Of a stretch of 64,000 bases of DNA, positions 17,334 through 25,200 are shown piece after piece; the first letter of the stretch is position 1, and each line of letters begins with the position of its first letter. This stretch comes from Parabacteroides sp. 52. Its GTDB lineage: Bacteria > Bacteroidota > Bacteroidia > Bacteroidales > Tannerellaceae. A model generated the notes under the pieces. The model had not been told where the DNA came from. It made no database searches and saw only the letters and a list, made by a program, of their open reading frames with translations. Location: positions 23,918 through 87,917 of the forward strand of contig NZ_QVMG01000020.1 of NCBI RefSeq assembly GCF_010500925.1, written 5' to 3'. The position numbers and the translations under genes were made by a program.

Positions 17334-18500
17334 TTAGTCTTCTATCGCCAGATGGTTCTTCAACGGGTTGGTATACATTTCCAGTATCTTTGTACGCAAA
17401 TAATCCTCGTCTTTATTTGGAATAACGATCTTATCCAACTGTCCCTGCAGATACTCTTTGAAGAGTTTTTTATCTTTCAGGCCGTACATGCCACTGAAAC
17501 GTTTTGTTCCCGTCAGCATATCATAAGCTACATAATTACAAGGATAGAAACGGTAATGTTTATAAATCTCCTTATCAATGATACCGGCTATGGCAGCATA
17601 GAGATCAACCTTTTCCATCTCCGGATCCAGTTTTTCCAATAGGGGGTTGATCGGATTGGCAATGGTAAAATGAACCCGTCCTTTGTTATATAAGATACCG
17701 GTCTCCATATTCAATAGATCGTCTCTCTCACTTTTCACAAAATCAGGATCATCCCGTTTCAGCTGAAACTCCTGTGCTTTCAGAAAATCGCAGGGGTCAA
17801 ACTCATACGAGATAGAGACAGGTACAATATTCAGATTCATCAGATTACTCAGGATATCTTTCTGATCTCCTCCCATATTCAGCATTTTGAGTATGCTGCT
17901 CTGCGTACGGTCGTCCGAATCTTTAGCCCGTCCTTCCCGCTGAGCGATCCAGATAGATTCTTTCGTTTCTTTAATCGTATGGTGAATATATTCAGAGAGA
18001 TGCATACTGGCTTCCAGTTGTTGGCGACCGGAAACACCTCTTTTCACAATAAAGCTGTTATTCAGGCGGACAACGGTGTCGATCCAAGGCCATACCAAGA
18101 GGTTGTCCCCGATAGCCACTTGCGTCAAGCCATAACCAACGTCATAGAGCATGACATTCAGGAAAGAGGCATCCAGTACGATGTCGCGGTGGTTAGAAAT
18201 AAAAGTACAGGCAGGGCTTCCCTTCGGCAAACGGCTTCTGCCGGAAATGGAAAGAGAAAAGGTCGTTTTCTTTGCCACCGTCATGACCGCATCATACCCT
18301 AAAATGGTTTTAAACTCTTCTTTGGTCTTACAGGTTCGCATAAGTGCTGCAAACGCCTCCCGATCCAAGTCCGGTTTAATGTAACGCAACGCCCGTATGA
18401 AATCATCATTCGCCAACAGTTCTTCAATCGCGTCCTTTACTTCGTCGTTGTTGACAGGACGGATATCATCGAATTTGTGGAGATCTATTTCTTTATTCAT
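17334..18500 (-). CDS. Glycerol-phosphate acyltransferase-like protein
   Basis: A 388-residue soluble protein with a PlsC-type acyltransferase core. The catalytic block is SNHRDIVLD (about residues 102-110), but the aspartate is at H104-x5-D110 instead of the canonical H-x4-D, with another Asp at H+2. A substrate-binding block follows around VKRGVSG and WIAQREGRAKD. An N-terminal extension (1-80) is helical. It probably transfers an acyl group in membrane lipid synthesis. It stands alone downstream of ddl with an 85-bp gap. Confidence 0.8.
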   Translation of the reverse strand: MNKEIDLHKFDDIRPVNNDEVKDAIEELLANDDFIRALRYIKPDLDREAFAALMRTCKTKEEFKTILGYDAVMTVAKKTTFSLSISGRSRLPKGSPACTFISNHRDIVLDASFLNVMLYDVGYGLTQVAIGDNLLVWPWIDTVVRLNNSFIVKRGVSGRQQLEASMHLSEYIHHTIKETKESIWIAQREGRAKDSDDRTQSSILKMLNMGGDQKDILSNLMNLNIVPVSISYEFDPCDFLKAQEFQLKRDDPDFVKSERDDLLNMETGILYNKGRVHFTIANPINPLLEKLDPEMEKVDLYAAIAGIIDKEIYKHYRFYPCNYVAYDMLTGTKRFSGMYGLKDKKLFKEYLQGQLDKIVIPNKDEDYLRTKILEMYTNPLKNHLAIED

Positions 18501-18585
18501 AACTTATTCTAATTGACAATTGACAGTCGATAACCGGCAATACATCGGGATAAACCTACGTGCATTGCCAATTGTAAACGATCAA

Positions 18586-19563
18586 TTATGTAAATTCATT
18601 CTCTATTATATCAGTTAAAACATCCTTCATTTCCAAACCCGCAGCATGTACCTGTTGCGGAATAAAGCTAGTCACAGTCATACCGGGAGTAGTATTCACC
18701 TCCAGTAACATCGGTTCCTCTTTCTCCGGAATAATATAATCTACGCGGATCAATCCTTTTGCCCCCAGTATATCATATATCTTTGCCGTTTGATGTTGTA
18801 TTTTCTCCGTCAGTGCAGCGGATATGCGAGCCGGTGTAATCTCATCGACCTCTCCGTTATACTTGGCATCAAAATCAAAAAACTCATTTTCTGTGACTAC
18901 CTCTGTCAGAGGGAATACCACTTCTTTTCCTTTTACTTTATAACAGCCACACGTCACTTCCGTACCTTTGATAAAACGCTCCAAAATCACCTCATTCCCT
19001 TCGGAGAAGGCTTTCTCTATCGCTGGTTGAATCGCTTCCGCTGTTTTGACCTTTGTCACGCCGAAACTGCTTCCACCGTCATTCGGTTTCACAAAGACCG
19101 GCAAGCCTAAACGGTTTACCACCTCTTCGTCCGTCACCGTCTGTCCTTTCAATAAGCGGATTGAGTCGGCTACGGGAACAGCAAAACTACGCAGGTAATG
19201 GTTGCATACAAACTTATTAAAGGTAAGTGCACTCACCAATACTCCACAGGAGGAATAAGGTATATGCAACATCTCGAAATAGCCTTGCAGCAATCCGTTT
19301 TCTCCGGGGGTACCATGTATGGTTATATAAGCAAAATCAAACTGTACATTTACCCCGTTTGCCGTGAAGCTGAAAGTGTTCTTGTCGATCGGCGCACAGC
19401 CCCCGTCAGGAAGGTTTACCACCCAGCCCTCCTTTTTCACGAGGGCAATATAGACATTATATTTTTCTTTATCAAGAAACGAATAAATTCCTTCCGCACT
19501 TTTGAGGGAAACGACAATTTCGGAAGAGTCTCCCCCGGCTACAATAGCAATAGTCCTTTTCAT
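18586..19563 (-). CDS. ddl: D-alanine--D-alanine ligase
   Basis: A 325-residue ATP-grasp enzyme joining two D-alanines for peptidoglycan precursors in the cytoplasm. Visible are the N-terminal glycine-rich AGGDSSE motif, the THGTPGENG loop, the ATP-grasp VKPNDGGSSFGVTKV block (near residues 158-172) and the C-terminal LLEVNTTPGMT metal-binding motif, in which the usual N-x-x-P-G is kept. Its start overlaps the stop of the rluD-type gene by 4 bp, so it is in the operon with that gene and the PASTA gene. Confidence 0.96.
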   Translation of the reverse strand: MKRTIAIVAGGDSSEIVVSLKSAEGIYSFLDKEKYNVYIALVKKEGWVVNLPDGGCAPIDKNTFSFTANGVNVQFDFAYITIHGTPGENGLLQGYFEMLHIPYSSCGVLVSALTFNKFVCNHYLRSFAVPVADSIRLLKGQTVTDEEVVNRLGLPVFVKPNDGGSSFGVTKVKTAEAIQPAIEKAFSEGNEVILERFIKGTEVTCGCYKVKGKEVVFPLTEVVTENEFFDFDAKYNGEVDEITPARISAALTEKIQHQTAKIYDILGAKGLIRVDYIIPEKEEPMLLEVNTTPGMTVTSFIPQQVHAAGLEMKDVLTDIIENEFT

Positions 19564-20648
19564 TCTTCTATCTCTTTACTATTCACATAGGAACGCCATT
19601 TTTCAATCAATGCTGTCATATCCGATGGTATTTCGGAATCAAAATACATCTCTTCCCCGGTGGACGGATGGATAAAACCAAGCGTCTTGGCATGCAAGGC
19701 CTGCCGGGGACAGACATGAAAACAGTTCTGTACGAACTGTTTGTATTTGGTAAACGTCGTTCCTTTCAATATATCATGCCCACCATAACGTTCGTCATTG
19801 AAGAGGGTATGTCCGATATATTTCATATGCACCCGGATCTGATGGGTTCTACCCGTCTCCAGACGGCATTCTACCAGGGAGACATAACCCAAGCGTTCCA
19901 ATACAGAATAATGGGTAACAGCCGTTTTCCCCTGATCACCTTCCGGGAAAACGGTCATTTGCATCCGATCACGGGGATCACGTCCGATATTTCCTTCGAT
20001 ACGCCCCTCCTCTTCCCGGACAATTCCCCATACCAGGGCATTGTATTTTCGTTTGGTTGTTTTATGAAAGAATTGCAATCCCAAATGCGCCTTGGCTTCC
20101 GGTTTCTTCGCGATCACAAGCAATCCGGAGGTGTCTTTATCTATGCGATGTACCAGGCCTACGCGTGGGTCTGCCGGGTCGTAATACGGATCGTCTTTCA
20201 GATACCAGGCCAATGCATTCACCAGCGTTCCCGTGTAATTGCCATGCCCGGGATGAACCACCAACCCGGCCGGTTTATTGACAACCATCAGATCGGCATC
20301 TTCATAGACTATATGTAAAGGAATATCTTCAGGAATAATTTCCAGTTCCCGACGGGGACGATCCAGAACGAGAGTCACCACATCCAGTGGTTTCACCCGG
20401 TAATTGCTTTTGACCGGTTTATCATTCACCCGGATACATCCGGCATCGGCTGCCAATTGAATGCGGTTACGGGTAGCCCCCATCATACGATCCACCAGGA
20501 ATTTATCCACACGCAACAGGGTTTGCCCTTTATCGGCTACAAACCGGAAATGCTCATAAAGGCCGGTAGATTCCGTCTCCTCTCCCTCACCGGGCAGCAT
20601 CAGGTCATCTTCCTGCTCTTCTTCTATATCTTCGAAAAATGGCCTCAT
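19560..20648 (-). CDS. rluD: RluA-family 23S rRNA pseudouridine synthase
   Basis: A 362-residue protein: an acidic N-terminal ~30 residues, an S4 RNA-binding domain (about 40-105) and the RluA catalytic domain with the HRIDKDTSGLLVIAK motif whose Asp is the catalytic residue, plus the GRTHQIRVHM block. It isomerises uridines, most likely in helix 69 of 23S rRNA, though members of this family differ in target. It lies 3 bp downstream of the PASTA gene and overlaps ddl by 4 bp. The rluD symbol is by similarity of domain order and size; other RluA paralogs cannot be excluded. Confidence 0.9.
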   Translation of the reverse strand: MRPFFEDIEEEQEDDLMLPGEGEETESTGLYEHFRFVADKGQTLLRVDKFLVDRMMGATRNRIQLAADAGCIRVNDKPVKSNYRVKPLDVVTLVLDRPRRELEIIPEDIPLHIVYEDADLMVVNKPAGLVVHPGHGNYTGTLVNALAWYLKDDPYYDPADPRVGLVHRIDKDTSGLLVIAKKPEAKAHLGLQFFHKTTKRKYNALVWGIVREEEGRIEGNIGRDPRDRMQMTVFPEGDQGKTAVTHYSVLERLGYVSLVECRLETGRTHQIRVHMKYIGHTLFNDERYGGHDILKGTTFTKYKQFVQNCFHVCPRQALHAKTLGFIHPSTGEEMYFDSEIPSDMTALIEKWRSYVNSKEIEE

Positions 20649-20651
20649 GCG

Positions 20652-21275
20652 TTAAAACCAGCGTTCTACTTCACTATCCAATGTTTCTACAGGTGGAGTG
20701 TCCACCGACAAAGAATCCGACATTTCTGCCTCTCCACTGCTGACAACCAAGACAAGCGGGGCTGTCAAAAGAATCATTTCGCCAGGTACCAACACCCGCT
20801 CGTTTAACTCCACAGCCAAAGCCAGGTCTTTATAATCTCCCGGCACGTATTTGGTCTCTATCGTATGAAATCCAAGCGAATGAAGCAAGGCATAGGCCTG
20901 ACGGAAAGAGAGATCTTCCACCTCAGGGATAACTGCCATCTGCGAAGTGGTGGCGTTGATCGTCACAAAGATAATCCGCCCTTCCTTCACCTTGGCTCCC
21001 ACTGCCGGCACGAGTTCTACTATCGATCCGGGAGCTACTTCTTTGGAAAAGACAGAGTCGATCACATTGTAACGCAAGCCACTGTTTTCAAAGAAGACAA
21101 CAGCCTCGTCCATCGAAAGACCTTTTACATCCGGAACAACGACTGCTTTATTATGATGTGTATAATGATCCAGCCATTTCATTACGCCATAGATCACAGC
21201 GCATGAGACAACCACCACCAATAATAAATGTATTACAAATGGGTTCTTTAATACTTTCATCAAAAAATCTTTCAT
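20652..21275 (-). CDS. PASTA-domain membrane protein
   Basis: A 207-residue protein with one N-terminal transmembrane helix (about 11-33, VIHLLLVVVVSCAVIYGVMKW) and two extracytoplasmic PASTA domains: first about 48-110 (VVVPDVKGLSMDEAVVFFENSGL), second about 114-180 (VIPEVEDLSFRQAYALLHSLGF). PASTA domains bind peptidoglycan or sense the wall in kinases and penicillin-binding proteins; here there is no catalytic domain. Being the first gene of an operon with ddl fits a cell-wall role. A promoter with TACTTTTG lies at 21309-21302. Confidence 0.9.
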   Translation of the reverse strand: MKDFLMKVLKNPFVIHLLLVVVVSCAVIYGVMKWLDHYTHHNKAVVVPDVKGLSMDEAVVFFENSGLRYNVIDSVFSKEVAPGSIVELVPAVGAKVKEGRIIFVTINATTSQMAVIPEVEDLSFRQAYALLHSLGFHTIETKYVPGDYKDLALAVELNERVLVPGEMILLTAPLVLVVSSGEAEMSDSLSVDTPPVETLDSEVERWF

Positions 21276-21301
21276 TTTTATCCTTGCATTTGTAGGCGAG
21301 T

Positions 21302-21331
21302 CAAAAGTAGGAAAAAAGCCTCAAAAACAAA
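21302..21331 (-). promoter_or_regulatory. Promoter of the PASTA-rluD-ddl operon
   Basis: Minus strand: TTTG (21331-21328), 18-bp spacer, TACTTTTG (21309-21302). The upstream element overlaps the rpmH terminator hairpin. Confidence 0.6.
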
Positions 21332-21370
21332 GAAAGTAAAGGCTTTTTAGTAAAAACCTTTACTTTCTTT
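21329..21370 (-). terminator. rpmH terminator
   Basis: AAGAAAGTAAAGG (21330-21342) pairs with CCTTTACTTTCTT (21357-21369), followed on the minus strand by a T-rich stretch, 25 bp after the rpmH stop codon. Confidence 0.75.
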
Positions 21371-21394
21371 ATAAAATCTTACAAATCGAACCGA

Positions 21395-21547
21395 TTATCC
21401 TACGTATTCGTCAGATACAGTTAATTTTGCTCTTCCTTTTGCACGACGAGAAGCCAATACTCTACGGCCATTAGCTGTTGCCATTCTTGAACGGAAACCG
21501 TGCTTGTTCTTTCTTTTCCGGTTCGAAGGTTGAAATGTTCTTTTCAT
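21395..21547 (-). CDS. rpmH: 50S ribosomal protein L34
   Basis: A 50-residue protein beginning [20 protein letters not shown] and containing the family core [21 protein letters not shown], with a short acidic C-terminal extension (SDEYVG) typical of Bacteroidales. It is a structural protein of the large ribosomal subunit. It has its own consensus promoter and terminator. It is not beside dnaA or rnpA here. Confidence 0.97.
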   Translation of the reverse strand: MKRTFQPSNRKRKNKHGFRSRMATANGRRVLASRRAKGRAKLTVSDEYVG

Positions 21548-21590
21548 TTTCTATATGATTTATTATTCTTTTTCTTATCTAATCGGGCTG

Positions 21591-21621
21591 CAAAGATAAA
21601 TCCTTTTTTTTAATAAACAAA
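21591..21621 (-). promoter_or_regulatory. rpmH promoter
   Basis: Minus strand: TTTG (21621-21618), exactly 19 bp, TATCTTTG (21598-21591); start codon 44 bp downstream. Exact match to the Bacteroidetes housekeeping consensus. Confidence 0.88.
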
Positions 21622-21760
21622 ATTGTTCTATGGATTTTGCGGGTATAAAACCGTCAAAAAAGACAGGAGTATACCTATATATAATAGAGAATGTACCGGA
21701 TCATAGCTGTTTTTTCACTGATTGCCTCCCGAGAAGAAGTACAAAAAAAGTCAAAACGAT

Positions 21761-21868
21761 GGACAATTCTGTTGCCGATGCGCATCGGCAATAATGACGA
21801 AGCGCATCAGCAATATTGACGAACGTGATCAGCAATATTGTCGATGCCCATCGGCAACAGAATATTCC
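21761..21868. repeat. Tetra-palindrome element, copy C (108 bp)
   Basis: Four 18-bp units at 21773, 21795, 21817 and 21839 (period 22) with 4-bp spacers ATAA, ATAT, ATAT. Unit 1 is the perfect palindrome TGCCGATGCGCATCGGCA. The flanks GGACAATTCTGT and ACAGAATATTCC are inverted copies with two mismatches. The palindrome cores are GC-type here, whereas copies A and B have TATA-type cores; the architecture is identical. It begins 7 bp beyond the 3' end of a gene remnant. Confidence 0.88.
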
Positions 21869-21875
21869 ACACTTT

Positions 21876-21989
21876 TTATCCTAAATTATTTAATACATCT
21901 ACTTTGCCCTCATTGACCAATCGGTAGATCATTTCCCCAAACAAAGTGTTCACCCAAGCAAACCAAGAACGGGTAAAGTCACCCTCCAC
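21876..21989 (-). pseudogene. 3' remnant of a GH125-like alpha-mannosidase gene
   Basis: An open frame on the minus strand ending at the TAA at 21878-21876 encodes a 37-residue tail, EGDFTRSWFAWVNTLFGEMI and onward, which looks like the conserved C-terminus of glycoside hydrolase family 125 (metal-independent exo-alpha-mannosidase). Nothing upstream continues the gene; the flanking sequence is AT-rich. It appears to be the end of a gene whose bulk was deleted. Identification rests on remembered family motifs. Confidence 0.55.
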
Positions 21990-22314
21990 AACAGAAAAAT
22001 ATATTTAACTTTTTATAAGATGTTCGGATTATTGCCATCGATTTATAAATAAAGAAATAAACAAAGAATTCAATGAAATTCTGTATTTGCATAAAATGTA
22101 TCGAGAAATTCTTGTAATTTCACCCCGTATTATTCATTTACGCACCACAAAAAGAGCGACAGGAAGCCCACAGAAGGCTGATATAGGCAAAAAAATCCCT
22201 ATTTCAGAAAAAAACAGGGCTCAATAATTAATTGTGAAACTTATAGTGAATATACAGAACTGACCCAAAGAAGAAAACATCTACTTTTACATCGTTAATA
22301 TTTTTACCGTTTAG
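21990..22314. other. AT-rich non-coding interval
   Basis: About 325 bp without a convincing gene on either strand. It holds only weak local inverted repeats (for example CCCTATTT...AACAGGG near 22197-22220) and a -7-like TACTTTTA near 22275 on the plus strand. Confidence 0.5.
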
Positions 22315-22315
22315 A

Positions 22316-22366
22316 ATGCCCGTTCTGCCATTTATCATGGTGACAGAACGGGCAAATTTTTTTCAT
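22316..22366 (+). terminator. Plus-strand terminator without an evident gene
   Basis: GCCCGTTCTG...CAGAACGGGC stem followed by AAATTTTTTT. No plus-strand gene ends near it, so it suggests a short untranslated transcript or a relic. Confidence 0.7.
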
Positions 22367-22407
22367 TCAGCTCTTGATCGCCATAAAAAGAGGGCTCACC
22401 CCCAAAA

Positions 22408-22460
22408 GAAAAAGCCCGCAACTTACGCATTTCAAATACGCACTTGCAGGCTTTTTATTT
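22408..22460 (-). terminator. metK terminator
   Basis: Imperfect hairpin with AAAAAGCC and GGCTTTTT ends, 12 bp downstream of the metK stop; T-tract on the minus strand. Confidence 0.8.
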
Positions 22461-22471
22461 AATGGATAGGA

Positions 22472-23758
22472 TTAAAGTCCGAAGACCTTCTTTATCGCTT
22501 CTACATAATCCAGTTTTTCCCAGGTAAACAATTCCACCTCACAAAGAATAGGTTCCGGATTGTAACGGGAAGTAAAAACCTTTGTCACCTTCTGCGGCTG
22601 ACGACCCATATGCCCATAGGCAGCCGTTTCCAGATAAATCGGATTGCGCAATTTCAACCTCTCCTCTATCGCTTTGGGACGCATATCAAAAAGCTCCCAT
22701 ATGCGATCGGCTATTTCACTGTCGCTCATCTTTACATTCGCACGACCATAGGTATTCACAAATATATTCATTGGTTTGGCTACGCCTATGGCATAAGAGA
22801 CCTGCACAAGCATCTCATCTGCCACCCCTGCAGCAACCATGTTCTTGGCAATATGACGTGCCGCATAGGCAGCCGAGCGGTCTACCTTCGAAGGGTCCTT
22901 TCCGGAGAAAGCACCACCCCCGTGTGCCCCTTTTCCGCCATAGGTGTCTACAATAATTTTACGGCCTGTCAAACCTGTATCTCCATGCGGTCCGCCAATT
23001 ACAAACTTACCGGTCGGGTTCACATGATAGATTATATCTTCATTGAAAAGTGCCTGCACATGTGCCGGATATTGTGTGATGACGCGGGGAATCAATAGGC
23101 TCTTCACATCTGCCGCAATCCGTTGCTGCATCGCATTATCCGCCTCTTCCTGACTAATACCCTCTGCCTTTACAAATTCATCATGTTGTGTGGAAACAAC
23201 AATCGTATCAATGCGCAAAGGTGTCCCGTTCTCATCGTATTCAATGGTTACCTGACTTTTGGCATCCGGCCGCAGGTAAGGCATCAACTCCGGTTCGTTC
23301 TTACGAATCATAGCCAATTCCTGCAACAAACTATGCGACAGATCCAATGCCAAGGGCATATAATTCGCAGTCTCTGCCGTAGCATACCCAAACATCATGC
23401 CCTGGTCACCCGCTCCCTGATTCATCGGATCGGCCCGCTCTACTCCCCGGTTTATATCCCCGCTTTGCTCATGAATAGCCGAAAGCACACCGCACGACTT
23501 CGCTTCAAATTGATACTCACTCTTCGTATAGCCTATCCGTTCAATGACCGAACGTGTTACATCCTGTACATCTACATAGGCACTCGATTTAACTTCTCCT
23601 GCTAATACAACCTGCCCGGTTGTTACCAGCGTTTCGCATGCAACCTTTGAATTCTTGTCATATGCCAAAAACTCATCAAGTAAAGCGTCCGATATCTGAT
23701 CGGCTACTTTATCGGGGTGTCCCTCGGACACCGATTCGGAGGTAAATAAATAACTCAT
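22472..23758 (-). CDS. metK: S-adenosylmethionine synthetase
   Basis: A 428-residue enzyme making SAM from methionine and ATP in the cytoplasm. Visible motifs: [20 protein letters not shown] at the N-terminus (ATP and metal site), [12 protein letters not shown] (methionine adenosyltransferase signature 1) and [16 protein letters not shown] (signature 2, P-loop-like). Length is slightly above that of the E. coli enzyme because of insertions common in Bacteroidetes. It has its own promoter and a SAM-II-type riboswitch in a leader of about 130 nt, so its expression should fall when SAM is abundant. Confidence 0.98.
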   Translation of the reverse strand: MSYLFTSESVSEGHPDKVADQISDALLDEFLAYDKNSKVACETLVTTGQVVLAGEVKSSAYVDVQDVTRSVIERIGYTKSEYQFEAKSCGVLSAIHEQSGDINRGVERADPMNQGAGDQGMMFGYATAETANYMPLALDLSHSLLQELAMIRKNEPELMPYLRPDAKSQVTIEYDENGTPLRIDTIVVSTQHDEFVKAEGISQEEADNAMQQRIAADVKSLLIPRVITQYPAHVQALFNEDIIYHVNPTGKFVIGGPHGDTGLTGRKIIVDTYGGKGAHGGGAFSGKDPSKVDRSAAYAARHIAKNMVAAGVADEMLVQVSYAIGVAKPMNIFVNTYGRANVKMSDSEIADRIWELFDMRPKAIEERLKLRNPIYLETAAYGHMGRQPQKVTKVFTSRYNPEPILCEVELFTWEKLDYVEAIKKVFGL

Positions 23759-23835
23759 TTCCTTATTTAATTAAGTAATAATCGTTTGTAATGAACTGAC
23801 CTGGAGGAAATGTATGCCGAACGGCAAAGAAAAGT

Positions 23836-23887
23836 GATTCTTTTAGCATTTTTTCCTGTGGTTGCAAGCATACAAATCTATCCACAC
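23836..23887 (-). promoter_or_regulatory. SAM-II (SAM-alpha) type riboswitch
   Basis: On the minus strand, in order: GTGG (23885-23882), GATTTG (23878-23873), CTTGCAACCAC (23868-23858), an A-rich linker and TGCTAAAA (23848-23841). GTGG pairs with the CCAC to form P1, and the loop holds GATTTG and CTTGCA, with GCTAAA as the 3' pseudoknot partner, which is the SAM-II layout as I remember it. It lies just after the metK promoter and 78 bp before the metK start. The gene served makes SAM, which supports the call. Confidence 0.78.
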
Positions 23888-23898
23888 CAATTCGCTGA

Positions 23899-23906
23899 CA
23901 AAAGTA
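23899..23906 (-). promoter_or_regulatory. metK promoter -7 box
   Basis: TACTTTTG on the minus strand, about 15 bp before the riboswitch P1 stem. No good TTTG is found 19 bp upstream. Confidence 0.6.
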
Positions 23907-23954
23907 CAAATTCTTTTCATACGACCGTCTGTTTTTCCCAATTCCCTCGCAAAT

Positions 23955-24080
23955 AAAAAAAAGACCGATTGGGATGTTTCATCTCCAAACGGTCTTTTCA
24001 TGCTTTCCAATAAAGTAGTCTCCCGACTCCTCTTTGCAAAGACTTGTTAACCTTAGATCTAAAATACTATGAAAAAAACT
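23955..24080 (-). ncRNA. Conserved small RNA, copy 1
   Basis: A minus-strand transcript is predicted from the -7 box TATATTTG (24093-24086). It shares with 33618-33695 the series T-run, CATA, GTATTTTAGATCTAAGG, TTAACAA, then a GNRA-capped hairpin AGUC-GGGA-GACU (24028-24017). It ends at a strong terminator: ACCG...CGGT stem followed by eight T (23999-23955). It sits between dusB and metK with no ORF. It may belong to a known Bacteroidales intergenic RNA family; I cannot confirm which. Confidence 0.6.
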
Positions 24081-24179
24081 CGTTACAAATATAGAATAAA
24101 ATCTATAAATCTTTATAACTTTTGTAATAAATAATATTTTCTCACCTACAATTCCCCGTATTTTGACTTGAATCAATCC

Positions 24180-25169
24180 TCATTCAGCCAGTCCGTAAGC
24201 AAGCGGAATACGGTTCATGATCTCAAATAATTGTTCCACCGTTTCTGCCCGCAACATGGCTACGCGCGTTTGTTTAAAGTCTGTCAATCCCTTAAACAAC
24301 GGGCTCGCAGCCAGGTGACGGCGTATATGCAAAATGCCTCTGCGTTCGTCCAAACGCTCTACACTCTGAAATACTTGTTGTTTCAATATATTCAAATACC
24401 ACATAAAAGGTTCTGGCGGCAACAGCTCCTGTGTCGAAAGAAAATGTTTTACTTCCCGGAAAATCCAGGGACGACCAATGCTTCCCCGTCCTATCATTAC
24501 ACCGTCGACACCATACCGATCAAAAGCTTCCTTGCATTTTTCAGCAGAGGTCAAATCGCCATTACCAATGATCGGGATATGCATCCGGGCATTGTTTTTC
24601 ACTTCTCCTATCAAGGTCCAGTCGGCTTCCCCGGTATACATCTGCGCGCGCGTACGTCCATGAATCGACAAAGCGGCAATCCCACAATCTTGTAATTGTT
24701 CTGCCAGATCAACAATGATACGATGATCCGCATCCCATCCCAAACGTGTTTTTACGGTAACAGGAATCCGGACCGCATTTACAACAGCCTTTGTAATCTC
24801 AAGCATTAAGGGGATATTTCGCAGCATTCCTGCCCCGGCTCCTTTGCCGGCTACTTTTTTGACGGGACAGCCGAAATTAATATCCAGGACATCCGGTTTG
24901 GCTGCCTCACAAATACGCGCTGCCTCTACCATGGCGTCAACCTCTTTTCCATATATCTGGATGGCCACCGGCCGTTCTTCTTCGGAGACAATCAGTTTTT
25001 GCGCTGTTTTATTTACATGACGGATCAGTGCGTCACTGGATACAAATTCGGTATACACCATATCCGCACCAAAATGTTTGCACATCAGCCGAAAAGAGAT
25101 ATCCGTCACATCTTCCATCGGCGCCAGCAAAACGGGTCTATGCCCTAAATCTATCGAACCTATTTTCAT
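24180..25169 (-). CDS. dusB: tRNA-dihydrouridine synthase
   Basis: A 329-residue flavoenzyme that reduces uridine to dihydrouridine in tRNA D-loops. Motifs: LLAPMEDVTDISFR at the N-terminus, DINFGCPVKKVAGKGAGAGML with the catalytic Cys, SIHGRTRAQMYTG and NGDL...GVMIGRGSIGRPWIF for FMN. An in-frame upstream ATG (25235) would place the start inside the preceding gene and before the -7 box TACTTTTG (25197-25190), so the ATG at 25169 (MKIGSIDLG) is preferred. The dusB symbol is by similarity within the DUS family. Confidence 0.93.
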   Translation of the reverse strand: MKIGSIDLGHRPVLLAPMEDVTDISFRLMCKHFGADMVYTEFVSSDALIRHVNKTAQKLIVSEEERPVAIQIYGKEVDAMVEAARICEAAKPDVLDINFGCPVKKVAGKGAGAGMLRNIPLMLEITKAVVNAVRIPVTVKTRLGWDADHRIIVDLAEQLQDCGIAALSIHGRTRAQMYTGEADWTLIGEVKNNARMHIPIIGNGDLTSAEKCKEAFDRYGVDGVMIGRGSIGRPWIFREVKHFLSTQELLPPEPFMWYLNILKQQVFQSVERLDERRGILHIRRHLAASPLFKGLTDFKQTRVAMLRAETVEQLFEIMNRIPLAYGLAE

Positions 25170-25200
25170 TCTACGCTTCTCTTGACTTGCAAAAGTACAT

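Noticed and set aside
19668..20318. 216-codon plus-strand ORF inside the rluD-type gene
   Set aside because: Antisense to a conserved enzyme gene; no family match.
21722..21916. 64-codon plus-strand ORF over tetra-palindrome copy C
   Set aside because: It reads through the repeat and the antisense of the gene remnant; no promoter in front of it.
24068..24134. Short ORF beginning MKKTRYK on the plus strand, similar to MKKPRNK at 33685
   Set aside because: The similarity is explained by the small-RNA sequence on the opposite strand; the two peptides diverge after seven residues.
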